A program made the translations under genes and the position numbers. Shown piece by piece: positions 1-7,211 of a stretch of DNA of 9,184 nt (within the stretch, counting starts at the first letter, position 1; each line of letters opens with the position of its first letter). The DNA comes from Planctomycetaceae bacterium (GTDB taxonomy: Bacteria > Planctomycetota > Planctomycetia > Pirellulales > Thermoguttaceae): contig JAISJZ010000087.1 in NCBI GenBank assembly GCA_031261125.1, positions 1 to 9,184 on the forward strand. The letters are read 5' to 3'. Under the pieces are notes generated by a model. That model had not been told where the DNA came from and did no database searches. It saw nothing but the letters and a program-made list of their open reading frames with translations.

Positions 1-482
1 CACAAATTTTCCTCGTCGGACAATTCTCGCGACACGATGATTTGCAGCGGACAGATGTCGCCGGTAACGATGTAAATTCCCGGCTGCTGCCGCTCAACGT
101 GCAAACGCTCCGCCAAATGATTTAACAACTTGACCGGTTTTCTGTCGGAAATGAACGTTACAGATAATTCCTCCGTGTCCGCGTTTCGTTGCGACGCATA
201 GAATAACGCATACGAACGCACTTTGTTGTAATCGTTGAGCGAAACATAATCGTCGGGACTCTTGTATTCAACAATGTTGTACTGGCGGAAGATTCGCGCA
301 ATATTTTTCTTGATGACAACATTTTTCCGTTTCTTGATGATAACAACGTCGATTTTAAGCGGCGCGGCGGTTAAATCATACTCGATGTTAAAAATCAAAA
401 CGTCCCGATACTCTTCGAGTTCAAGTTGAATCGCCTCGAAAAATGCCGGATGCCACTGAATGTCCGATGTCGGTTCTTCCAT
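1..482 (-). CDS. PD-(D/E)XK nuclease-like family protein, N-terminal part (runs off left edge)
   Basis: This frame is open from an ATG at 482 down to the window edge and gives 160 residues with no stop, starting MEEPTSDIQWHPAFFEAI. Residues 8-30 (WHPAFFEAIQLELEEYRD) match, from memory, the opening of a family widespread in Treponema, clostridia and PVC bacteria, usually annotated as hypothetical or as Rpn-like/PD-(D/E)XK nuclease. A nuclease-fold signature is visible: Asp45 in a hydrophobic strand (KIDVVIIKK) followed by Glu72-x-Lys74 (EYKSPDDY), that is D...ExK. Residues 134-160 (PGIYIVTGDICPLQII) look like the later conserved strand pair. The next codon begins TG, consistent with Trp. The start is chosen because the conserved WHPAFF block begins nine residues later; no Shine-Dalgarno is seen. 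A strong promoter lies about 55 bp upstream. The substrate is unknown, and nuclease activity is inferred only from the D...ExK pattern. Confidence 0.8.
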   Translation of the reverse strand, partial: MEEPTSDIQWHPAFFEAIQLELEEYRDVLIFNIEYDLTAAPLKIDVVIIKKRKNVVIKKNIARIFRQYNIVEYKSPDDYVSLNDYNKVRSYALFYASQRNADTEELSVTFISDRKPVKLLNHLAERLHVERQQPGIYIVTGDICPLQIIVSRELSDEENL

Positions 483-541
483 AGGAATATGATAACGGCG
501 ATATTATTTTGCCCGCACCGTTTCCTGCTCGTGTTCGGCGA

Positions 542-570
542 GTTATACACGGAACGGCAATCGGTGTCAA
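542..570 (-). promoter_or_regulatory. Sigma70-type promoter for the PD-(D/E)XK-like gene
   Basis: On the minus strand, TTGACA (565-570) and TATAAC (542-547) are separated by exactly 17 bp. The predicted start is near 535, which leaves a leader of about 53 nt before the ATG at 482. The -35 hexamer is a perfect consensus match and the -10 has one mismatch. This is the best promoter match I found in the window. Confidence 0.65.
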
Positions 571-647
571 CCTATCTACTTACTCGGCGCACGTCTCTTC
601 CGGGTTTCCTTTTTTAACCCAACTGTTTTTTACTACAGAATTTGAAG

Positions 648-678
648 TCCGTATTTTCCGTTATTCCGTATGTTCCGT
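648..678 (-). repeat. Short tandem repeat, four ACGGAA-type units
   Basis: On the plus strand TCCGT occurs at 648, 657, 665 and 674, so the spacing is 9, 8 and 9 bp. The last three copies share the longer core TTCCGT (ACGGAA on minus). An inverted copy of ACGGAA lies at 722-727. The near-regular spacing of about one helical turn resembles a small cluster of protein-binding sites upstream of the divergent promoters, but the function is unknown. Confidence 0.45.
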
Positions 679-754
679 AGTTCTTTATTTTACGATGGGT
701 TTGAGAAAAAAATTGGGAGACACGGAAATGACGTGAGAAGAAAGACAGAAGTTT

Positions 755-814
755 TTATAACCGCTTGATTTCAATATCCTCATACTTCTCAAAGGCATTG
801 TCGGGTTCACTCAT
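755..814 (-). CDS. Possible 19-residue mini-ORF (doubtful)
   Basis: An ATG at 814 opens 19 codons (MSEPDNAFEKYEDIEIKRL) ending at TAA 755-757. The purine-rich AAAAAGGCGG directly abuts the ATG and could serve as a ribosome binding site. A promoter-like pair lies 40-65 bp upstream. The peptide is acidic and has no recognised family. It overlaps the stop of another short minus-strand frame (ending at 807, reading KYEREVPITFSKKADE), so this could also be a decayed gene remnant. The evidence is weak; it could equally be chance. Confidence 0.18.
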   Translation of the reverse strand: MSEPDNAFEKYEDIEIKRL

Positions 815-853
815 CCGCCTTTTTGCTGAATGTAATCGGTACTTCACGCTCGT

Positions 854-881
854 ATTTTACTACTTTTTCGCAAAAAAACAA
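854..881 (-). promoter_or_regulatory. Weak promoter-like sequence, leftward
   Basis: On the minus strand TTGTTT (876-881) and TAAAAT (854-859) are 16 bp apart. It would transcribe toward the mini-ORF at 814 and the PD-(D/E)XK-like gene. The region is AT-rich, so a chance match is likely. Confidence 0.25.
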
Positions 882-971
882 TCGGGATATTCCCTTATTT
901 TTCCTCCGAAATACCTACAAAAAATCGACACTCCCTAATATGGCGGCTGATATCGTAATTTTGAAAATCAA

Positions 972-980
972 TGGTATAAT
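972..980 (+). promoter_or_regulatory. Extended -10 promoter of the transglutaminase gene; leaderless start predicted
   Basis: The sequence TGGTATAAT combines a perfect TATAAT (975-980) with the TGn extension. Only 6 bases separate it from the ATG at 987, so a transcript starting 6-8 nt after the -10 would begin at or next to the A of the ATG. No recognisable -35 lies 17 bp upstream (952-957 is ATCGTA), as is tolerated by extended -10 promoters. There is no room for a Shine-Dalgarno on such a transcript. Confidence 0.6.
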
Positions 981-986
981 ACCGCT

Positions 987-3728
987 ATGCAACTTTCCCG
1001 CGGTATCGCCGTTACGCTCGGTTTCATTACTTGCCTGTCCTCGTTTATGCTGGGACTGGGACAGAACGATTATATGCTGCCGATACTGATGACCGCCGCC
1101 GCTGTCAGCAGTTTTTACTTTACGGACTGCCGCCGAATCATCCGGTTCGGTGATTGGACGGTCAACGTCCTCGTCCTGTTTATCGTGTTCTGCACCCTCG
1201 GTGAAATCCTGCATAACAAAGGTGAGGACTTGGCGTTTTCTATTGCCCGCGTTCTTGTCTTCGTCGAAATGGTTCTCCTGTTCCGAAGCAAAGAAATAAA
1301 CTTCTGCTGGCAAATTCTGCTCATTTCCTTGCTGCAAGTTCTCGTCGCTTCCGCATTGCAGCAAAGCATCTTTTTCGGACTGCTGCTCCTTCTCTATATT
1401 TTTACCGGTCTGTGCGCCTTTGTTCTGCTTTTTTTGCAGCAAGAACATTCGTACTACCGCCGACATTCATTCACCGGAACACTGCTCGATTCCATTAAAT
1501 CGGAAATTGCCGAACGTATTGACCGCAGCCGCCTCGCCCGAATTGCCCTGATGACGCTGTTGACCGGTCCGCTGTCGCTTGTCTTTTCGTTTTCCGATTC
1601 TGCGAAAAAAGAAAAACAAGACGGAAACGTCAAAGATACAGCCGAAGATAATAAATTGACCGCCAAAGAAATTCTCCGTTCGCTTTTCGCTGTTTTTCCG
1701 GCGGAACACGTCAATATTCGGAACCGGTGGGAAACCGTTGACGGCGAACTTGCTGCCGAGAATAATTCCCTCACCGCATCGGCGGTACGCATCGAAAATC
1801 TCGTACCGGTACCGTCCGGCGTGTTCCGACCGGTTCGGGCAAACTCCGCCGAAGAACAGCAATTCCGTTTTCCGTTATTGACGGAACGTCCGAGTTTTTC
1901 CGGCGGAACGATGACCGTCAGCGGCTGGGACGGCGGACTGCGGGAATTGCTCCGCTATCTGCTTCGCGGAACGTTTTTTGCGCTGTTCTTCGCCGTACTG
2001 CTGTTCTGTTTGATTCCCCGCGTCGGCAAAATCGAATTCGGCGGTCATCCGTTGAAATTCGGGTATGATAACTGGCTCGGTTCATTCGTCCGACCGGTGA
2101 ACTCCGTTGGGTTCCGCGATGAAGTCCGCCTCGGTTCGCTCGGTACTGTCCTGCCGTACCATCGGGAGGTGATGTCGGTGAAGTTTGTGAAGTACCTTGA
2201 CAAACAGATTCCGCAGAGCAGAGACGATACGGCACAGGAAGTCCCGTATAATGAAATCAGCGGGGCAGCGTTGTACTTTCGCGGCGTACCGCTGGATGCA
2301 TATACCGGCGGGACGTGGAAAAACGCAACAGCGGCTGCCGGACGTTCCGAACGTTCCAAATACAAGCCGATACTGTTTTTCGAGGACGGCACCGACCTCG
2401 TTGGATTGAAGTTGACGGTTCAGCCGTTAGACACGAAGGTTTTCTTTGCACCGAATCCTTTTGTGAACCGGCCTTACCGCAATAATTTTCTTGTTTTTGC
2501 CGACGGATATGTTGAGGAAGTCCGACCGCGGCGGCGGGAACTGCGGGCAACGGTTTTCACCGCGGCGTTCAGGCACGGCGTTCAACTGCCCGCCGTTCCG
2601 TGTCAGGAAGATATTGACCCGGCAACGCTGCTGCAAATCCCGGAACAAGGATTGGACGCATTAAAAGCCCTTGCCCGGCAGTGGGATAAGGAATCGGGAC
2701 GCGCCGAAACGGACATCGTCGGACGGGCTTCATTTATGGAACAGAAGTTTCTCCATTCGGAGCGGTTCCGTTATCAACTCGGCGGTGTTCAGCGGACTTA
2801 CGGTATCGACCCGCTGGAAGATTTCGTTGCGAAAAATTCTGCCGGTCATTGCGAATACTTTGCCGGTGCGTTGGCGTTGATGCTGCGCAGCGTCGGTATC
2901 GGTTCGCGGGTCATTGTCGGATACAAGACCGCCGCTGCTCATTCGTCGGATGACGAAACGCTTGTCCGGCAATCGGATGCTCATACTTGGGTGGACGTGT
3001 ATCTGCCGCCGGAATATGTCCTTAACATACCGGGGCGGCAGCGGTACCGCGAAGAGTGGACAGACGGCGGCTGGCTGCGTCTCGACCCGACACCGGCAGA
3101 AGAAACATCGCTCTTAAAAACCGTTTCGTTCGGCATTACCGATTTGAAGGAATGGATTCAATCGCTGTGGGATAATTTCGTTCTGAATATGAATTCGCCG
3201 CGGCAGACGGAATGGATTTACGCACCGCTGCAAACGGTTTGGTATTATATCGTCGATTTTTTCCGTAACGATATTTTTCAACCGGATTTTTATCTGAACA
3301 CGTTCTCGAAGGTTTGGCACTACTACCGCAACTTGTTTAAGAGTTCGTATTCGCATTGGCAACTCGGCGATTGGGGACGGCTTGCTTTGCCGGCGGTGAT
3401 TCTTGTACCGCTGTTATATTTGTGTTTGAAAATCTTGTTGCAACTTCGGATTGTTTTCGGCTGGAACGGCAGCGGCGAACGGCAGCGGGACAAGAATGTT
3501 GAATTTTATTACCGTTTGGAGCAACTGTTGGAAAAGAGCGGCGTTAAGCGGCGGAAGGCGGAAACGCCGGCGGAGTTGATAAACCGGTCAGAGTATGAAT
3601 CTCTGACATACCCCGTCGTTGATGCGTTTTACCGGATTCGTTTTGGTGCGGAGGAACTGGACGGAGACGAACGCCGCAGGATTCAATCGGTCATTGAACA
3701 ACTGGAACGGGTACTTGCGGCAAGTTGA
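987..3728 (+). CDS. Transglutaminase-like membrane protein (DUF3488 / TgpA family)
   Basis: This 913-residue protein has the TgpA-type architecture. An N-terminal membrane domain has hydrophobic segments near 7-25, 29-46, 58-75, 86-99, 106-124 and 128-150, and another at about 325-345 ending in LIPRVG. A transglutaminase-core domain follows outside the membrane, then a helix at 799-820 and a C-terminal DUF4129-like cytoplasmic tail (about 835-910, EFYYRLEQLLEKSG and FYRIRFGAEEL). The catalytic triad is visible: Cys622 in GHCEYFAGALALML, His666 in SDAHTWVDVYLP, Asp700 in WLRLDPTP. A hydrophilic stretch of about 120 residues (205-320) separates the sixth and seventh hydrophobic segments. ATG 987 is the only ATG after the in-frame stop at 948-950. 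The exact reaction (crosslinking or peptidase) and substrate are unknown. Relatives often sit beside MoxR ATPase and DUF58 genes; none is present here. It is convergent with the YhaN-like gene. Confidence 0.93.
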   Translation: MQLSRGIAVTLGFITCLSSFMLGLGQNDYMLPILMTAAAVSSFYFTDCRRIIRFGDWTVNVLVLFIVFCTLGEILHNKGEDLAFSIARVLVFVEMVLLFRSKEINFCWQILLISLLQVLVASALQQSIFFGLLLLLYIFTGLCAFVLLFLQQEHSYYRRHSFTGTLLDSIKSEIAERIDRSRLARIALMTLLTGPLSLVFSFSDSAKKEKQDGNVKDTAEDNKLTAKEILRSLFAVFPAEHVNIRNRWETVDGELAAENNSLTASAVRIENLVPVPSGVFRPVRANSAEEQQFRFPLLTERPSFSGGTMTVSGWDGGLRELLRYLLRGTFFALFFAVLLFCLIPRVGKIEFGGHPLKFGYDNWLGSFVRPVNSVGFRDEVRLGSLGTVLPYHREVMSVKFVKYLDKQIPQSRDDTAQEVPYNEISGAALYFRGVPLDAYTGGTWKNATAAAGRSERSKYKPILFFEDGTDLVGLKLTVQPLDTKVFFAPNPFVNRPYRNNFLVFADGYVEEVRPRRRELRATVFTAAFRHGVQLPAVPCQEDIDPATLLQIPEQGLDALKALARQWDKESGRAETDIVGRASFMEQKFLHSERFRYQLGGVQRTYGIDPLEDFVAKNSAGHCEYFAGALALMLRSVGIGSRVIVGYKTAAAHSSDDETLVRQSDAHTWVDVYLPPEYVLNIPGRQRYREEWTDGGWLRLDPTPAEETSLLKTVSFGITDLKEWIQSLWDNFVLNMNSPRQTEWIYAPLQTVWYYIVDFFRNDIFQPDFYLNTFSKVWHYYRNLFKSSYSHWQLGDWGRLALPAVILVPLLYLCLKILLQLRIVFGWNGSGERQRDKNVEFYYRLEQLLEKSGVKRRKAETPAELINRSEYESLTYPVVDAFYRIRFGAEELDGDERRRIQSVIEQLERVLAAS

Positions 3729-3761
3729 CATCCGCGGTTATTGGGCGGTCAACACTTGCCG
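3718..3761. terminator. Hairpin across the convergent junction, possible bidirectional terminator
   Basis: CGGCAAGTTGAC (3718-3729) pairs with GTCAAC-AC-TTGCCG (3748-3761), making 12 base pairs interrupted only by a 2-nt bulge, around an 18-nt loop. It contains both stop codons and the 9-bp gap between the convergent genes. Neither side is followed by a U-tract, so it is not a standard intrinsic terminator. An alternative smaller palindrome (ACTTGC G GCAAGT, 3713-3725) overlaps the left arm. Confidence 0.4.
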
Positions 3762-6700
3762 GTCTGCCTCGACTGCCATATCTGCGGTTGCCTGACGCTG
3801 CATTTCCAACACCATCCGTTGAACCTCCGCCTTTCTCTGTTCTTCCAAACGAATCCGTTCCGTCCGCTTCGCTAACTGCAACTCCAGCCGCCGGTTCACT
3901 TCCTCACGCGCCGACCGGCGAATCTGACGGCGGCGGCGTTCCTCACGCCGTAATAACACCGACCGCGGAAGCAAAACCCGAATCGGTTTTTGCGGGTCAT
4001 CGACCGGCGGCAAAATCCGAACCGGTACATCCAACTTTTGAAAAATCCGGCAGATGTGTTCGTGGCACGTCAAAAGAATTATCTGCCGACCTGTTGCTGC
4101 AAATTCCAACAACAGTTGTGCTGCCGCCGTTGCCCGTTTCGTATCGAAGTTAACAAAAATATCGTCAAGAATCATCGGCAGCATCGACCCGTGCCGGGCA
4201 AACTCTGAAGCCAACGCCAAACGCAGTGCCACAAAAATCTGTTCCCGTGTTCCGCGGGACAGCCAAGCGATATTAAACGTATCGCCCTTGTTATCGTCCA
4301 GCATCAGTGTTTCTTCTCCGAGCGGTGTCCAAATCCGCTGATATTTTCCGTCTGTCAGTTTCCGCAGCACTTCCGACGCTTCTGCCAATGTCCGCGGCTG
4401 CCGTTCCCGCTCGTATGCTGCCCGAATAATGTCCAGCATTTTCGAGCAAACCGCGTACACTTGCCAATCCTTTTTCGTTTTCTCAATTTTGTCGTCCAGA
4501 ATTGCCAACTCCCGCTGCTTTTTCAGTGCCGTCCAGTCATCCGTTATCTGCTGCATCTGTTCCGACAACTTGCCTTTCAGTTCCAATTCACTGTGCTGTC
4601 TCGCCGATGTTTTTTCGATTTTCCGGTTCACTGCTGTCAGCAATTCGTCAAGGTCGAACGGATTTTCCTCATCGTTGACGTTCAAAAATTCCAGCACTTG
4701 TTTTTCGGTACAGTAATTGCCGAGAGCGGCATCGAGTTCCCGTTGAATACTGTTCTCCTGACCTAACAACTGCTGCTGTTTAACGTACCGCTGATGCAAT
4801 GTCCGAAGTTCATCCGGCGTTTTTGCATTGTATTCCCGCAACAGTCCCGCAAAAGCGTTCTTCGCTTTCTGCAAATCGGTAACCGCTTTTTTACGCATCC
4901 GGCGGAATTCGCGGATACCGTGTTTCAGTTTATCCCGCTGCTGAATGTGTTTATTGTTTTCGTCCAATTTAGAACGGATAAAATGCAGCATAGCGACATA
5001 ACTTAGTCCGCCGGCGAATTCCAAACCGGTTTCGCCCGCCGTTTTGTCGATGCGGTCGGTGATGTCCCGCAACGCCCTGATTTTCTGGCGGCGCAGTTCG
5101 TACCGTTTGTCGAGTTCCTTCTGTAAATCTCCGGCAATATCGCAGTGTTCGAGCAAGTCCCGAATTCGTGCCGGTGTCCAGTCCGCCGGAAGGTTGACTT
5201 GTTGCAGCCAATCGTTCCACCGCTTCGCGGCGTGTTCATACTGCCGTTGCGTTTGTTTCAATCGGTGATTCAGATGTTTGCTTTCGCGTTCGGCTTCCAA
5301 ACGCTGACTTTCGACCGGTAAAAGTTTTTCCAAGCGGGCGAGTTCCTGTTGGGCGGTGTGCAGTTCCGGCGGCGTTGAGGCAGCGGCGAACCGTGCGTCA
5401 ATGCCGGCAACGTCCCGCTTTACTTGTTCCATTTGCGAAAGAACCGCGTTGAGTTGCCGCTGATTTTCATCAAGTTTCCTGCCGTTGCTCCTTTCGGCGA
5501 TAAACTTGAATGCAATCGAACCGGCAACGGCAATTGTTCCCAGTACGGTCAGCAACGGGTGAATGTGTGCCGTAAAAACCTTTGCGCCCAGCAGTTCAAA
5601 CATTGCCAGCCCGACGGGGACGGCACCGAGAACGCCGACGAATCCGAGCAGGATGAGCATCCAAGCGGGCAACGCCTGATGCTGTACAATGAATGTGTTG
5701 ATGCGGCGCAAGTCCCGGTGCTGTTCCGTTAAATGCGTCAACCGCTGCTGAAACTCTTGCCGTTTTTTCAACTGCACTGCTGTATCACGGGCTGCGTCCA
5801 GCACTTCGGCGAGTTCCGTTGATTCCCGCTTGGCAAGTTCCGGCTGAATTTTTTCATTCAAGGTACTGTACCGGTGTTTTGCGTCGGCGTATTTTTCTTT
5901 AAGTTGTAAAAGTTTTCGCCGAGCCGTGTTGACAGCGTGTGCCGGAACCCGGTATCCGCCGAGCGTTTCAGCATCGAAGATTTCTTTTTGAGAGTTAGTA
6001 ACTGCGCCGCCGGGTTCACTTTGTACCGCGCTGCGTTTTGACGGCACTGCAATCGAACGCCGTCCTTTACGGATAAGTTCTTCTTCTTCGGTCAGTTGTT
6101 TTTCCAACGCTGCCGCTTCGGTTTCGACTGCCGTTATTTGTCCGTTGATGTCTATAATCTTTTGTTCTTCGTCTAAAAGAAGTTCCAGATGCGGTGTCAT
6201 TTTCAGCAGCGTTTCGTTCACCGGCACCGTTTTAACGGCATTGTGCGCTTTCCCATATTCGCCTTTCAGTTGCGCATAAATTTGCCGGCGGTTTTCCAAT
6301 TCCTTTTCCGTTTCGGCAAGTTGTGTGATAACTTCGTTCGGGACGGCAGCGGTGCTGCCCATAGCCATTAACGACTTCTGCACCGCATCGCGGCGTTCCC
6401 AAATCGGTTTCGTCAACTTCGCAATTTCATAAAGACGCTGCTCGTGCTGTAATTTTGTCAATTCTTCTTCAAACTGCCGGACGTTCCGCTCAACGGTCTT
6501 GTGTTCGCTACGGAGTTGAACGTATTGCCGCAGAAGAAGTTTTGTGCCGTCGAGTTCCTCAATCAGTTTTTCCCGCTTGCGGAACAGTTGCGTCAGTTGT
6601 GCCGGTTCGTGTTCCTTCTCCGCAATGTTGAGAATCTTGTTGCGTTTTCCGGTGATTTCCTTAATGGCTTCGACAATGCTGATGCGTTCCATACCGGTAC

Positions 6701-7211
6701 TCAACCGGAACAGCATTTCGGCGGCTTCGGTGTCGCTTAACGAACTGATTCTCTGCAATTCGTCCAGCCCAATCGCAAAAACATTGTTGAACGTTGTTTC
6801 ATCGACCCCGGAGATGAGAACCCGAAGAAGTTGGTGTCCCTGCTTTGCGCCGTCGAGGTTATACAGTTCGACGGTGTCTTCGTTCGGTGTTTTTTCCGGT
6901 TCAAAAAGGCGGTGCAGCGTGTATTGTCCGCTGGGACAGTCGAGTTGCAGCATTCCGCCGGAGCGGACGAAGAGCGAATGACCGTTTTGGTCAACTTCGG
7001 CGTTGTGCGGCAAATAGACGTTGCCGGGTTTGCGGGCGTAGTGTTTTCGGGAATCGCTGAAGCCGTAGATTTGCGACCGGACGAATTCAAGAATCGTGGT
7101 CTTGCCGTTTTCGTTTGCTCCATAGAACACGTTAATGCCTGCTGACAGTTTAGGAACCGTCAGCGATGACCAAAGACCGAAATGTTCGATTGCAAAAGCG
7201 GAAATTTTCAT
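3738..7211 (-). CDS. YhaN/SbcC/Rad50-like AAA ATPase with long coiled coil
   Basis: This 1157-residue SMC/Rad50-type ATPase starts MKISAFAIEHFGLW and has a Walker A at 31-39 (GANENGKTT, Lys37). The C-terminal lobe carries a signature-like motif at 984-991 (LSRGTREQ), Walker B at 1010-1017 (MLPMILDD, Asp1016-Asp1017), a D-loop-like FVNFD and a switch His1050 (LLTCHEH). Residues about 165-500 and 578-955 are charged, heptad-like coiled coil. Near the middle are two hydrophobic segments (about 517-540 and 551-572) where Rad50 would carry its CxxC zinc hook; no CxxC is seen there. After the ATPase fold ends, residues 1083-1157 form an extra helix-like tail with 19 Arg in 75 residues. The ATG at 7211 overlaps the upstream stop as ATGA and has GAGGA just before it. 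The likely role is DNA end processing or repair with the YhaO-like partner, possibly at the membrane. Confidence 0.94.
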   Translation of the reverse strand: MKISAFAIEHFGLWSSLTVPKLSAGINVFYGANENGKTTILEFVRSQIYGFSDSRKHYARKPGNVYLPHNAEVDQNGHSLFVRSGGMLQLDCPSGQYTLHRLFEPEKTPNEDTVELYNLDGAKQGHQLLRVLISGVDETTFNNVFAIGLDELQRISSLSDTEAAEMLFRLSTGMERISIVEAIKEITGKRNKILNIAEKEHEPAQLTQLFRKREKLIEELDGTKLLLRQYVQLRSEHKTVERNVRQFEEELTKLQHEQRLYEIAKLTKPIWERRDAVQKSLMAMGSTAAVPNEVITQLAETEKELENRRQIYAQLKGEYGKAHNAVKTVPVNETLLKMTPHLELLLDEEQKIIDINGQITAVETEAAALEKQLTEEEELIRKGRRSIAVPSKRSAVQSEPGGAVTNSQKEIFDAETLGGYRVPAHAVNTARRKLLQLKEKYADAKHRYSTLNEKIQPELAKRESTELAEVLDAARDTAVQLKKRQEFQQRLTHLTEQHRDLRRINTFIVQHQALPAWMLILLGFVGVLGAVPVGLAMFELLGAKVFTAHIHPLLTVLGTIAVAGSIAFKFIAERSNGRKLDENQRQLNAVLSQMEQVKRDVAGIDARFAAASTPPELHTAQQELARLEKLLPVESQRLEAERESKHLNHRLKQTQRQYEHAAKRWNDWLQQVNLPADWTPARIRDLLEHCDIAGDLQKELDKRYELRRQKIRALRDITDRIDKTAGETGLEFAGGLSYVAMLHFIRSKLDENNKHIQQRDKLKHGIREFRRMRKKAVTDLQKAKNAFAGLLREYNAKTPDELRTLHQRYVKQQQLLGQENSIQRELDAALGNYCTEKQVLEFLNVNDEENPFDLDELLTAVNRKIEKTSARQHSELELKGKLSEQMQQITDDWTALKKQRELAILDDKIEKTKKDWQVYAVCSKMLDIIRAAYERERQPRTLAEASEVLRKLTDGKYQRIWTPLGEETLMLDDNKGDTFNIAWLSRGTREQIFVALRLALASEFARHGSMLPMILDDIFVNFDTKRATAAAQLLLEFAATGRQIILLTCHEHICRIFQKLDVPVRILPPVDDPQKPIRVLLPRSVLLRREERRRRQIRRSAREEVNRRLELQLAKRTERIRLEEQRKAEVQRMVLEMQRQATADMAVEADRQVLTAQ

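Larger units (their letters stand above)
483..986. other. Intergenic region between divergent genes
   Basis: This 504-bp stretch has no convincing full-length gene. It contains the leftward promoter at 542-570, four ACGGA-type tandem units at 648-678, a doubtful 19-codon minus-strand ORF at 755-814 with its own promoter-like sequence at 854-881, and the rightward extended -10 at 972-980. A weak GGGTT/AACCC hairpin lies at 602-620. The short open frames on both strands here have no family-like composition. No tRNA or known structured RNA is recognised. Confidence 0.7.

Noticed and set aside
602..620. GGGTT/AACCC hairpin followed by T-rich sequence
   Set aside because: Only 5 bp, and no plus-strand gene ends upstream that would need a terminator.
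426..736. Short plus-strand frames of 63 and 75 codons
   Set aside because: They overlap the PD-(D/E)XK-like gene and its promoter, have no ribosome binding site, and their composition is not protein-like.
915..1466. 183-codon open frame antisense to the transglutaminase N-terminus
   Set aside because: It lies wholly opposite a strongly supported membrane-protein frame, its polar, Gln/Glu/Asp-rich composition is what antisense of hydrophobic codons gives, and it spans the rightward promoter.
3725..4153. 142-codon plus-strand frame after the transglutaminase stop
   Set aside because: It is antisense to the Arg-rich tail and ATPase lobe of the YhaN-like gene; its Pro/Ser/Ala-rich product reflects that. 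The TTG start overlaps the upstream stop by chance.
6544..6981. 145-codon plus-strand frame antisense to the YhaN-like N-terminus
   Set aside because: Serine-rich shadow frame opposite a clear Walker A-containing domain, with no family features.
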